Positions 23,531 through 34,500 of a DNA stretch of 64,000 nt are shown here, piece after piece (the stretch's first letter is position 1; each line of letters begins with the position of its first letter). The stretch is taken from the NCBI GenBank assembly GCA_009741485.1, contig VKON01000151.1, forward strand, positions 1 through 64,000, in the 5' to 3' direction. This stretch comes from Malurus cyaneus samueli (taxonomy: Eukaryota > Chordata > Aves > Passeriformes > Maluridae). The translations under genes and the position numbers were made by a program. Under the pieces are notes generated by a model, which was given only the letters and a program-made list of their open reading frames with translations, was not told where the DNA came from and did no database searches.

Positions 23531-25039
23531 TGATGTTAGGTACAGAGCCCCTGGGGTCTGTAGGGCTCAGCTGCTCTTCCCAGCTCGGGGTCCCTTTGAA
23601 ATCCCTGCAGAGTCCTGGCCCAGCTTTGGGATTCTGGAGTGGCAGAGCCCACCCTGGAATGTGCCTGGAGCTGAGACTCAGCTTTTCCCTGCATTAGAGA
23701 AATCAGCACCTGCAGCTTGATGAAGCCCAGCAGTGCCACTTGCCCGGTTTGTGCTGCTTTTCCACGTGTGCTGCAGCCCTGCTGTGACAGCCCTGGCTGC
23801 CCAGCTCCTGTTCCTGCACAGCCCTTCCTTTCATTAACCTTCCTGCACCACTGATCACATATTTATTGTCCCCGGGGCTGGGGCTGCCAGGCTTCCCCTG
23901 GAATTAATCTGCTTTACCTTCGGTCAGCACTCAGGGACTTTCACATCCTTTGAAAGCTGCTCTAAAGTTCTTGCTGGGGTGCAGGGCTGTGCTTTAACGC
24001 TCTCAGGGTTGATCCCAAGTGACAACTGCGGGCAGGACGCTCCCTGGCTCGGGGACAGCGCTGCTGCCCCTTCCGGCCCTGGCGGCCCTAATTAAGGTGC
24101 TGCTGGAATTTCCCAGGGAAAGGTTGAGCTTTGTGTGACTCCCCCTGAGCAGGGCCAGTTCCATTTCCTTTAATTGGGTTTTAATAACGATTCCAGCATC
24201 TTCTGCCCCTTTCCTCCGTGCAGAGGGATCTGTGCAGGTTGTTGGAACAGAGCCTTTAACGGGGCAGAATTCCCAAGGTTTCACTCCCTTCCAAGAGCAG
24301 GGCTGGAAAAGCAGCCAGGAATGTTTGTGGATGTCCCATGTCAGACTTTGAGAGTCTTTAAGCATTTGTGGGGACAGAGGGATGGGAATGTCCCTGTTTC
24401 TGTCTGAGCAGGACTCAGGCTGGAGCAGTCTGTGTCAGTCACCAGGGAATCAATAAATGAATTGGCCTTCCTTGATTTCTCTTTGAATTCCTCAAAAATT
24501 GAGAAATGCTGGGAGCTGTGGGGCACAAAGCACCTTCAGTGGGAGCTGCCCCAGGTACATTTAGGAAGTCCATATTCTCTTTTCCATGTGGGTCACCATT
24601 TTTCCTGGTTAAACACTGTCCTGTCAGGGAGAGGTGTTTCAGCCTGGATCCAAATGGGAATTTTGCCCCCTTTTCTCCATGAGCCAAAGGTGTCAGGTGT
24701 CAGGACTCTGGCTGTTGTTTGTGGGAAATGCTCTTTAGGAAATGAGATCAACAAGAGTTGTTGAAGTGCCTTTGAAAGTCCCTCCTGGTGTCCTTCCTCC
24801 CTCCCAGTTCCTGCTGGAGCCTCCTGAGCTGGGATGGGATCGGCCTCAGGTCAGGGAGGTGGAGAGGGTGGGAGAGGAGGGAATTGTCCATCCAGGAGAA
24901 CACCTGAGACTCGAGTCCCAGGATCAGATCCAGGGCTGGGATGGGGTTGCCCAGGATTGCTGTGCCTTTGGCTGTGTGGCCATGAAGCAGCGGGGTCAGG
25001 ATTGTTCAGCCCCTCCTCACCCCGTGTCCCTGAGCTTGG

Positions 25040-25295
25040 GATGTCTGTGAGTACCTGGGTCTGTAGGGATGGCAGGGAAGGGTCCCAGCCCGGCAGGGAA
25101 GGTTCACTCCCAGAATTTAGGGAGTTGTGCCTGGATCTGGGATCTGTAGGAATGGCAGGGAACTGTCCCAACACAGCAGGAACAGTCACCCCCAGAATTT
25201 CGGGAGTTGTGCCTGGGTCTGTAGGGTTGGCAGGGAACAGTCCCAGCCCAGCAGGAACACTCACACCCAGAATTTCGGGAGTTGTGCCCCAGGCT
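25040..25295. repeat. About 75-bp tandem repeat in STX8 intron 4, copy A
   Basis: About four units containing CAGAATTTCGGGAGTTGTGC and CTGTAGGGATGGCAGGGAA. Counterparts are at 38460-38870 (copy B, more units and a foreign-looking insert) and 43030-43390 (fragment C). Confidence 0.88.
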
Positions 25296-26075
25296 GAGCC
25301 CAGGGGCTGCTCTGGGGCTCAGCCCAGCCCAGGTCAGGGTCAGCACGGGGCAGCTCCAGGGCTGAGCTCCTCGGGGTTTGCTCAGGGCTCCGGGGTTCCT
25401 GCCCGAGCTGTCCCTCCCCAGCCATGTCCCCAGGTCCCCCTGGCCCTGCTGCAGCTCAGATTCCACGGGGAACCTGCCTGGAGCCTGGGTATGGGCTGGG
25501 AGGGGTTTGGGAACACTTTGAGCCCTGGACTGGGGTCACAGGAGGAGATTTGTCCCTCTGGGTGGGATAACACAAGGTGCAGTTCTGTCTGGAAAGAGCC
25601 CTGGTTCCCTGGAGCTGTCATTGCTGAGGGTGCAGCGGGGCTGTGCAGGGAGGCTGTTCACCCAGGGCTGCCTGAGCTGGGTTACTGTGTATTTATATAT
25701 TGCTGTGTTCAATCCTGCGTGGAGAAAAGGAGTGCTGGGGAAAGAAGACGCTTACATTTGATAAAAGGATTGATCAGATGGAAATGCTGTTTGTGGTGGA
25801 TATTTTAAGGGAGTGAATAGGAAAGTCAGACTTGTGAAATAAAGTGTGGCCAGGAGCACCAGGCAGGCTTTGCTTTGGTGCTCAGGGTGGTTAAGGGAGA
25901 TGATGTGATTTAAAACAAATGGGTTTTAGTCATTTTTGGCAAAGAAGTATTTTTTCCCTATTTTTCTTTCGGACAAGTGTGTTCCCTTGAGCTGCAGTGC
26001 CGAGCCCACGCTGCAGTGTCCAGGCAGAGGAGCTGAGGTGCTCTCTCCTGTGGGTGGTTCTCCAGCAGTGCTGCT

Positions 26076-27302
26076 CCAATACTAATACCTGACATCACAC
26101 ATATCTTCTGCTCCAATGTTACGCCTGAACATCTGCACCTGGTAATCTCCTAGCTAGCCAAAGTAGGCCGAAGACGATACTGTGCTTAGAAAGCATTCGT
26201 TACGAATCATCTTGAAATATCATGCAGCATCGAGCACCCCTGACCTATCATGGACACCTTGTGGAAAGCGCGGCTCGAAACGCATAGCTGCAACGCGGGA
26301 TAAGAACTTCGCCGTTGAACGACCATGTACCAGGGAACACTTCCCTGCACTAGTAATCACCCGCATTGGCGAGCTGAGCACAGAACCCTCACTGGAATAT
26401 CACGTCAGAATGAATGAGAGCTTCACTATCTGCACCATGAGCCACCCTTCTGCATCCCAAGAAGTTACAATAAAAGCCTCAATCTCCCCTTAGCGACACC
26501 CTGAGTTAATTCCACATCCGCCCCCTGCCCCTCTGCCCCCCGTGCTGCACACCCAACCCCAAGAGCACGATGCGACATTTGGTAACTGGAGACAAATCTC
26601 AGCGGTGCAAAGGGAACTTACACTCCCTCCCCGCCCCAACAATGCTGCTCGAAGGCCAGCATGCCCACCGCACACCCAACTTCATGGCACTGCATATTTG
26701 TTAACAATTAACAATCTCCTTATCTACGACACTGCTGTAGTCAGATTAGAAACACAGGCTACACAAGAGAGCTCAAGTGGCGATCTAGACTACGCCTACC
26801 AACACGGCCAGCAACATCCACCATAACAACGACAGCCTGGAACATCAGCCGTACCCACACAGAGGACTGAAGAAAGATGAAAACTCAAGGTGTGCAGAAA
26901 GGTTCCAGGGTGTTGAGAGTAAAACGAGAGTGGTCTCAGAAGTAAAAGAGTGACATCAGATACTCAGAGGAAAAGCAGCAGGCACTTTGGACGAAGAAAG
27001 GAAAGAGAGGACCACATGCCCGTTGGTGCTGTGCCATGGCTTGCCATCTCTGAGCAGGAGAACACCCCAGCAGATCCACACAGCTTTCCCCATCGCTCAA
27101 GGTGGTGTTCTCACTGGTGGCTGAGTCCTCAGGCACCTGGGAGAGTCCTGTGACAACACCAAACAGCTGGTTATTTGTTAAGAGGTTCAATTTAATGAGC
27201 CAGGGCTGCCATACAACACTTTGGGGACACAGAAAGCAAATCACCACCCTCCCTGACAAACAGCAGCCACAACCCAGCCATGTTCTCCCAGTTTTAGGAC
27301 CG
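26076..27302. other. Join between STX8 copies A and B
   Basis: About 1.2 kb that matches neither copy. It contains one unit of the 13.3-kb minisatellite (26127-26148) and a piece identical to the sequence after that array (26519-26551, compare 13957-13989). The part at 26160-26880 is unusually rich in CpG for vertebrate intron DNA and has no recognisable family. About 27000-27290 looks like ordinary interspersed-repeat sequence. I see no gene; the 103-codon frame at 26182-26493 resembles nothing known to me. Confidence 0.6.
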
Positions 27303-28291
27303 CGTTTCTCTCCAATTTCTCTTTTTCCCTGTCCCCTCTCGCCATCCCCTCTCCCTCCTTCCCTCTCTATATCTCATTCCTTTTTTTTCCCTCTCCCCTC
27401 TCTCCATCTGTCCGATTCCCTTCTCTCTCTCTCTCCTCGCTTTCCATTTCTCTCCATCTCTCTCCGCTCCCTCTCTCCACCTCTCCCTTTGCCCTCTCCC
27501 CTCTCTCTCTCCATCTCTCCTTTCCCTCTTCCATCTCTCCATTCCTTCTCTCTCTCTCTCCAATCTCTCTCCTTCCCTCTCTCTCATCTCTCCCATTCCC
27601 TCTCTCCATTTCTCCCATTCCCTTCTCTCTCTCCAACTCTCTCCTTTCCCTCTCTCCATCTCTCTCCTTTCCCTCTCCATCTCTCTCCTTTCCCTCTCCA
27701 TCTCTCTCCTTTCCCTCTCCATCTCTCTCCTTTCCCTCTCTCCATCTCTCCCATTCCCTCTCTGTCTCCCTCTCCTTCTCTCACCCATTCCCTTCTCTCC
27801 ATCTCTCCATTCTCTTTCTCTTCCTCTCCCCTTTCCCTCTCCATCTCTCTCCTCCCTCCATCTCTCCCTTCCCTTCCATTCTCTCTCTCCTTTCCTTCTC
27901 GCATCTCTCCATCCCCTCTCCCTCTCCCATCACTCTTCTCTCCATCTCTCCCTTCCCTTCTCTCTCTCTCATTCTTTCTCTCTCACATCCCCCTCCCTCT
28001 CCATCTGTCTCTGTCCATCTCTCGCCATTCCCTTCTCTCTCTCCATCTCTCTCCATCCCCTCTCCCTCTCCCATTCCTTTCTCTCCATCTCTCCCATTCC
28101 TTTCTCTCCATCTCTCCAATTCCCTTCTCTCTCTCCATCTCTCTCCCATTCCCTTCTCTCCATCTCTCCCATTCCCTTCTCTCCATCTCTCCCATTCCCT
28201 TCTCTCCATCTCTCCCATTCCCTTCCCTCTCCATCTCTCCCATTCCCTTCTCTCCATCCTCCCCTTCTCTCCTCTCTCCTCTCCCCTCTCC
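27303..28291. repeat. Polypyrimidine tract upstream of STX8 exon 1, copy B
   Basis: About 990 bp of nearly pure C/T on the plus strand, homologous to the copy A tract. It ends about 70 bp before the start codon at 28364. Such a mirror-rich purine/pyrimidine tract next to a promoter could form triplex DNA (inference). Confidence 0.95.
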
Positions 28292-28560
28292 CCTCTCCCG
28301 CGCCCTGCGCGCGGAGCGTCCGGGCGGATCCGGCGGAAGCGCCGCGAAGGTTCCGGGGCCGCGATGGCTCCGGACCCCTGGTGAGCTCCGGGCCGGGCCG
28401 GGGCTGCGGGGCTGGGCCCGACCGTGCGGGGCTGCGGGGCTGGGCCCGACCGTGCGGCTGCGGGGCCGGGCCCGACCGTGCGGGGCTGCGGCCGGGCCCG
28501 ACCTGTGGGGACGGCGACGGGCCTGGGGCCCGTGGCGGGCGGGAGCGGGGCCCGAGCAGC
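28292..28560 (+). promoter_or_regulatory. STX8: CpG-rich STX8 promoter and first exon, copy B
   Basis: A sharp switch from the pyrimidine tract to CpG-rich DNA (GCGCGCGGAGCGTCCGGGCG) about 60 bp before the start codon, continuing into intron 1 with GGGCCCGACCGTGCGG repeats. No TATA box is visible, as is usual for a housekeeping SNARE gene. Copy A has the same layout at 15004-15260. Confidence 0.55.
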
Positions 28561-31500
28561 TGCCGGCTGTGTGCGGGCCGGCGGCTTGTGCCTTCCCGAA
28601 CCCTTCCCGGTGTGTGTGTGTGTGTGTATATATGTATGTATGTGTATGCATTTTGGGGTGCTGTGCCTTCCCCTCCCAGGGCCCTTCCCAAGCCCATCCC
28701 CGTGTGTGTGTACGGTTCTTGTCCCTTTCCTTCCCGAGATCTTTCCCAGAGCCCGTTCCCGGCTCTGAGCTGGGGTTGTTGTGCCTTCCCCTCCCGAGGT
28801 CTTTCCCGAGGCCGATCCCAGCGGGTCCCATCAGATCCCAGCGGGTCCCATCAGATCCCAGCGGGTCCCATCCGATCCCAGCGGGTCCCATTAGACCCTA
28901 TCAGATCCCAGCCGATCCCATCCGATCCCAGCCCATCCCATCAGACCCCAGCCCATCCCATCAGCTCCAGGCGGTCCCGGCCGGTCCCGGCTCCATCCCC
29001 CGGCCCCGGGCTCAGCCCCGCCGTTCCCCCAGGCTCCCGCTGCTCGCCGCCGCTCGCCAGCTCGCCCAGGACATCGCCGAGAGGATCCAGGAGCGGAACC
29101 GCTGCCAGCGGAGCGGGGAGAGCTCGGCCAAGGTGCCCCGGCAGGGAGGGGAGGGCTCGGCGGGGTTTGGGGCTGGGCAGTGCCAGACACGGGGTTCAGT
29201 GTGAAATGTGCCGGGGTCAGCCGGGCCCGGGAGGGCGGAATTCCCGGGATACGGGGGCAGAGGGCGGCAGGAGCTGCGGAAGGGGCGGATCAGGGCCGGG
29301 GCTGTGTCGCTGTGTCCCCGGGACCCGCAGGGGAAGGTTGTATTCCATGGCAGGAACCCAGCGCCAATGTCTGTCCCTTCAGGTGTCTGTGAAGGGAACG
29401 AGAACGCGATTTGTGAGCGAACGGTGGCTTTTCAGTGTCACAGAAATCACTCAGATGTAGCAGGAGTAAATCTCTGCGGGTAGTGATGCTGCTTTAGGGG
29501 AGGAGCTGTGGCAGTGCTGAGCACACCCTTCTGCCCGCTCCGGCTTTTGCCTGGCGGGATAGAGCTGCTCCAGAGCTCAGGGATATTGGGATGGAGCTGC
29601 TCCAGAGCTCAGGGATATTGGGATGGAGCTGCTCCAGAGCTCAGGGATATTGGGATGGAGCTGCTCCAGAGCTCAGGGATATTGGGATGGAGCTGTTCCA
29701 GGGCTCAGGGATGGAGCTGTTCCAGGGGCTCAGGGATGCTGGGATGGAGCTGTTCCAGGGCTCAGGGATGGAGCTGTTCCAGGGGCTCAGGGATATTGGG
29801 ATGGAGCTGTTCCAGGGCTCAGGGATGGAGCTGTTCCAGGGCTCAGGATAGGGTGTGGCTGTTCCAGGGGCTCAGGGATGCTGGGTATGGAGCGTGTTCC
29901 CAGGGGCTCAGGGATGCCTGGATCGGAGCTCGTTCAGGGGCTCAGGTTTGGGAATGGAGCTGTTCAGGGTAGGGATGGAGCTGTCCAAGGGGCTCAGGGA
30001 TATTGGCGAATCGGAGCTGTTCCGGGCCTCAGGGATGGGTGTTTCCAGGGGCTCAGGGTTGCTGGGATGGAGCTTGTTTGCCAGGGGCTAAGGGATATTG
30101 GGATGAGAGCTGTTCCAGGGGTCAGGGATGCTGGGATGGAGCCTGTTCCAGGGGCTCAGGGTTGCTGGGATGGAGCTGTTCCAGGGCTCAGGGATGGAGC
30201 TGTTCCAGGGCGGTGAGGGGCTGTGTCCAGCGGCTCTAGGATGGAGGCTGTTCCAGGGCTCTCAGGGATATTGGGATGAGCTGTTCCAGGGGCTCAGAGT
30301 GATGTGGGAGTGGAGCTGTTCTCAGGGGCCAGGGATGTCCTGGGTATGGAGCTGTTCCAGGGCTCAGGATGGAGCTGTTCAAGGGGCTGGGTGTGTACGT
30401 TCCGGGCTGGGGATTTGGGATGGAGCTATTGCCAGAGGCCGGGTTGCTTCAGCAGCTGCTCTGTGCCCTCTCTTGAAAGCAGGGAGCAGATGTTCCTCCC
30501 TGGAGCTGGCGCCTGCCTTCTGCAGTGGGCTGCAGATCATCAGGAATGGGAGATTTTTGCATGCTTTATTTTAGCTGCACTTCTAACAAGAATACAAGCC
30601 GCAGAGTTAAACAGGAATTGAGAAGCAGCATTTGGAGCATGTTGGACCCGCCAGCGACACTGCTTGTGTTCCCCATGTTGTCACACTTCCTGTTTAAGAA
30701 ATGAAATAAAGTTAAGGTTTCAAGGTGCTGCTTTCCCTGGGACTAAAAGCCTCGGCCTTTCCTTCAGGAGCAGCTCTGAGCCATTTCTTCCTCTCTTGGC
30801 CGTGTTCAGATGAAATTGCTGCAAGCCTTTGCGTTGGTCTTTTATAATAATTGGCACAATTAAAGCCCCACTGACTGATTTCACTCCTCTCTGTATCAGG
30901 GCTGTAATGGAATGCCTGGTCCCTGAACCTGCTGGGCCACTCTCTTTGCTGAGAGCTGTTCAATCAAATGTCATTTTACAATATTTCCTTGGAGAAATGC
31001 TGAGGAGATGGTGCAGGCTGTGCACAATAGTTGGTGCTGCTGATGGGTGACTCAGTTCAGCAGGAGTTGAGAAGGAGTTTCAGGAGCCCCAAGTAAGTGG
31101 GATTTGTGAGCAGTATTTTTCTGCCTTTGGAGTGTTTGGAGGCGCAGATTGAATTGCCTGCTTTCAGGATGGTGAAGTGTCATGGAATTGTACAGAGACA
31201 CTTAAACAAGAAACACTGATAAAAACATTGCTGAATCTGTATTCTAAAGGACAAAGTTCTCTTTGCCATCCCTGCCACCTCTGATGAGTCCAAAACCCCA
31301 GTGAAGGTGGGTTGGTGTTGTTTGGAGCCTTTCTGGGGCTGGAATTCTCCAAGGTTGTGTTTTATGGAAACATTGCATGGCTGACTGACTTCTTCATAAA
31401 TCATTTGTTCCATGCCCTGTGTTTTCCAGTTTCCTTTAATCCATTAACAGGTAAAGGGGAATATTTGGCAGTGTTTGGTTCTGCTCTAAACAAGTTTCCA

Positions 31501-34500
31501 CCAACGAGAGAGGTGTTTTCATAACAGAAATGCCTGTTGAGAAATCCACGGCTGAGCAGTCGCGTGTCTGTCCTCTGAGTGCTTTGATGCAGGAAAATGT
31601 CTTTGTGCAATATTGGCCTGTTAGGGAGAATGTAAACAGGCTTTTATTTTTATAGTATTTTGCCATTAGCATGGCTGACAAACCTCTTTGCTTGTTGCTG
31701 AGCCAAATATAGAGCACAAAATCTAAAATGGAAAAATAAACTGTGAGGAAAGATTTGAATCCAGCACTTACCATCTGTGAGCTCTGCTCTATTAAGCTGA
31801 TCATAAAACTCCATTGGTTTTATTTTCCTGCTGTTTTCTTTTGCTTCTGTGAAGAAGGTGAAATTTTTTGCTCTCTCAGAGTTTCTGGATGAGTATCTGT
31901 GTTTGATGACTTTCTTGGCCGTGTCACCTTTGTGCTCTGTTGCTCTTCTGGGTCACTTAAATGCTTCATTCTCCACCTGGACCTGAGAACAAATGAAAAG
32001 ACCTTGAAATTACCTGACTGCAGAGGCTGGAGGCTGTGCAGAGGCTTCAGCATTCCCAGAAGCGCTGATCCTCCATCCTGGTTTGATCTTTTGCCATGGT
32101 GCTGTTGGGCTGTTTGGGTGCAGAGGTGATTTTTTGCTGTCCAGGCTGCATCTGTCTCTCTGCTGTGTTTGGTGGTGTTTGAGAGCAAAGTCAGTGAGCC
32201 ACAGAGCCTGAATGTCCTGAGGCTCTCCCGAGGCTCTCCTGCTCTGTCCGTGCAGGACCTGCAGCTCGGGAACCCTGCAGAGAGTGGCTGCTGCCTCTGG
32301 CTCTCCAAAAAAGCAGGGCTGAGAGTGAAAGCAGATATTCCTCTCTGTTCCCAAGCTCCCCACGGAGCAGCTGGCGTTGCTGCCATTGTAAGCCACAGCA
32401 GGCTGAGAGCTTGTAAACAAGAGGCACAGCAAGTCTTAATTAGCATGACTTGCATAGTTAATTACAGTTACAGTGGTTTTTCCACATAACTGGAATGAAA
32501 AGAAATAACATTTGAGGAGGGAAAACTCAGAGGACAATAGGAGTTTGACTTGGGAAAGGGTGGGAGAAAGCAGAGGATTCCTGCAAGCCTGGGGTTTGCT
32601 TTGCAGCAGGGAAGAATGACTGAATTACATTTTTACTAAGAGCAGACACATCTGGATCTTGAGTAGATCGGTGTTTAGAAAAGATTTGGAGTCCTGAGTG
32701 CTGCTGAGAAGGGAAATGGAAAATGTGAATTTCTTTGGGATCTTAAGTTTCAAGTCTGGAGGAGTTCAGTGCAGGGAGTGTCTGAACCTGTAACAACCTT
32801 CCTGTGATACTGGGAGCTGGAAAGAAACCCGGTGGCAGAAGAAGCTGGTGCCTGTATTGTATTAAACATCAGAGGAAAGCGCTGGAAAATTATCTGGAAA
32901 ATATTACAATGTGCTGAAATGTTTTGCCCATATAAAGAAGTTGTTTATAAAGACTTGAAAGACAGCTTTCCATATTCAACAGCGTGAGTGCCTCAGAACT
33001 GTGTTTGTGAAACGGTTCCATTGTTTTGTAAGCAGCCTGAAGGGCTCTGCACGGGCTCTCTGGGGCTGCAGTGGAGCCCTTCCACCTGCACAGTGACAGC
33101 TAAATACATTGTCATGGAGTGTGGGGAGAAAGGAAGAAATGGAATGTGAACTGTGTGTGACTTTTACAGGAGAAATAGAGATTTGTAACTAACTAGAAAA
33201 AGGTAAAAGAGCTCAGCTGCTGGCAAAAGGATGTTCAGATACCAGCTGAAGGAGCATTTGTGAGAGCTTAATGCTGGGGTGAAGAGTCCAGGGAGTGGCT
33301 GCTTGAAAGGGGATGTTGGGTACTGGCTGGGAGCGTTTGTGGAGGAGCCATGGAAGATTCTGGAGAGTCTGAGAGGGTTGTGCTACTGTGCCTGTCGGCC
33401 GCTTTCAATAATGACACAGACACGGTTAAGGGGATAAAAAGGGTTTTACCTTGGTGTTTAATGGGATCCCAGGTGCACAAACAGGATGGAAAAATGACAC
33501 ACCCTGTGTAACACAGGATACAAGTTTTTATAGATCACAAATTAGCAGATCTATCTAGAATTCCCCAATTGAAATGTAACGCATGCAGTAATGTCCCCGT
33601 ATTCTAAGAATCCCCCACGGATGAGGCCAGAGCCCAGTTCACATGTGTTCAGAGAGAAGGCTACCCAAGGCTGGGAGCCTCAGGTTTATGATAGCACAGG
33701 GCTCACTGACCCCTCACTGAGGATTTTGGTCTCTCTGCCCAGCAGAACCAAAAACTCAGCTGGAGATACGGCTACAGGAATTACAGCATGTAGGCTAAGG
33801 GTACAGGGGGTGTATAAGGGTACAGAAAAGTGGAAAGGGTATAAAGTGTAAAAAGGCACATAAAAAGAAAAGGCAAAATCATCAGGCATCACTGAGATAT
33901 AAAGGACTGACACCTCCCCTTGTCCATCGGTGTGTGAGGCCCGTGCTGGCAGTGGAGGGTTGTGGGATTCATGCAGAGTAACAGGGCAGGACAGTGATGG
34001 TCTCTGTGTTCCCCCAGGTCAACGTGGTGATCAGATCCTCGCTGCAGAGCCTCAGGGAGAAGATCGAGCAGCTGAAGGAGCTGCTGCTGCGGGCGGTGTC
34101 CACACGCCAATGTATCCGTGCAAACTGCCCCACTGCCCTGCGCCTGTGGGCCACCGTGCCAAACGGGCACTCGGTGTTCTGCCAAGAGCAGAACCGTCCG
34201 GGCTTTCCCCTCATTCCTTTGCAGGGGAATTTGTCATCAGAATTTTCTCTGTGCCGCTGGTTGATGTTTTCATGGCAGCTGCAGTGCAGGAAGGGCTGGG
34301 CACCTCTGGGTGGTGGGAGTGAGCCTGGCACCTCTGGTCGCCTCTGGTCACCACAGCTTGACAGGATCTGAGGGGAGCTGAACGAGATGCTCTGAGCTGC
34401 CTGTGCTCTGCAGGCACTGCTGGGGTGTCCTGACTTTCACTGACCTAACAAACAACAGGACTGCATGTTCAGAGTGATACCAAAGTGCTGCAAGATATCT

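Larger units (their letters stand above)
14105..26075. repeat. Duplicated block, copy A (STX8 exons 1-4 and introns)
   Basis: This block matches copy B (27303-39420) base for base over most of its length, at an offset of about 13.3 kb. Its last part also matches fragment C (41236-44175). Differences are mostly single-base insertions and deletions. Its final bases (25985-26073) match 53040-53127, next to STX8 exon 5, so copy A would naturally continue into the sequence at 53128. Confidence 0.9.

Noticed and set aside
26182..26493. 103-codon frame in the A-B join
   Set aside because: No recognisable family. It lies in sequence of doubtful quality and chance length is sufficient.
27102..29204. 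700-codon plus-strand frame
   Set aside because: The same pyrimidine-tract effect in copy B, running on over STX8 exons 1-2 in part out of frame.
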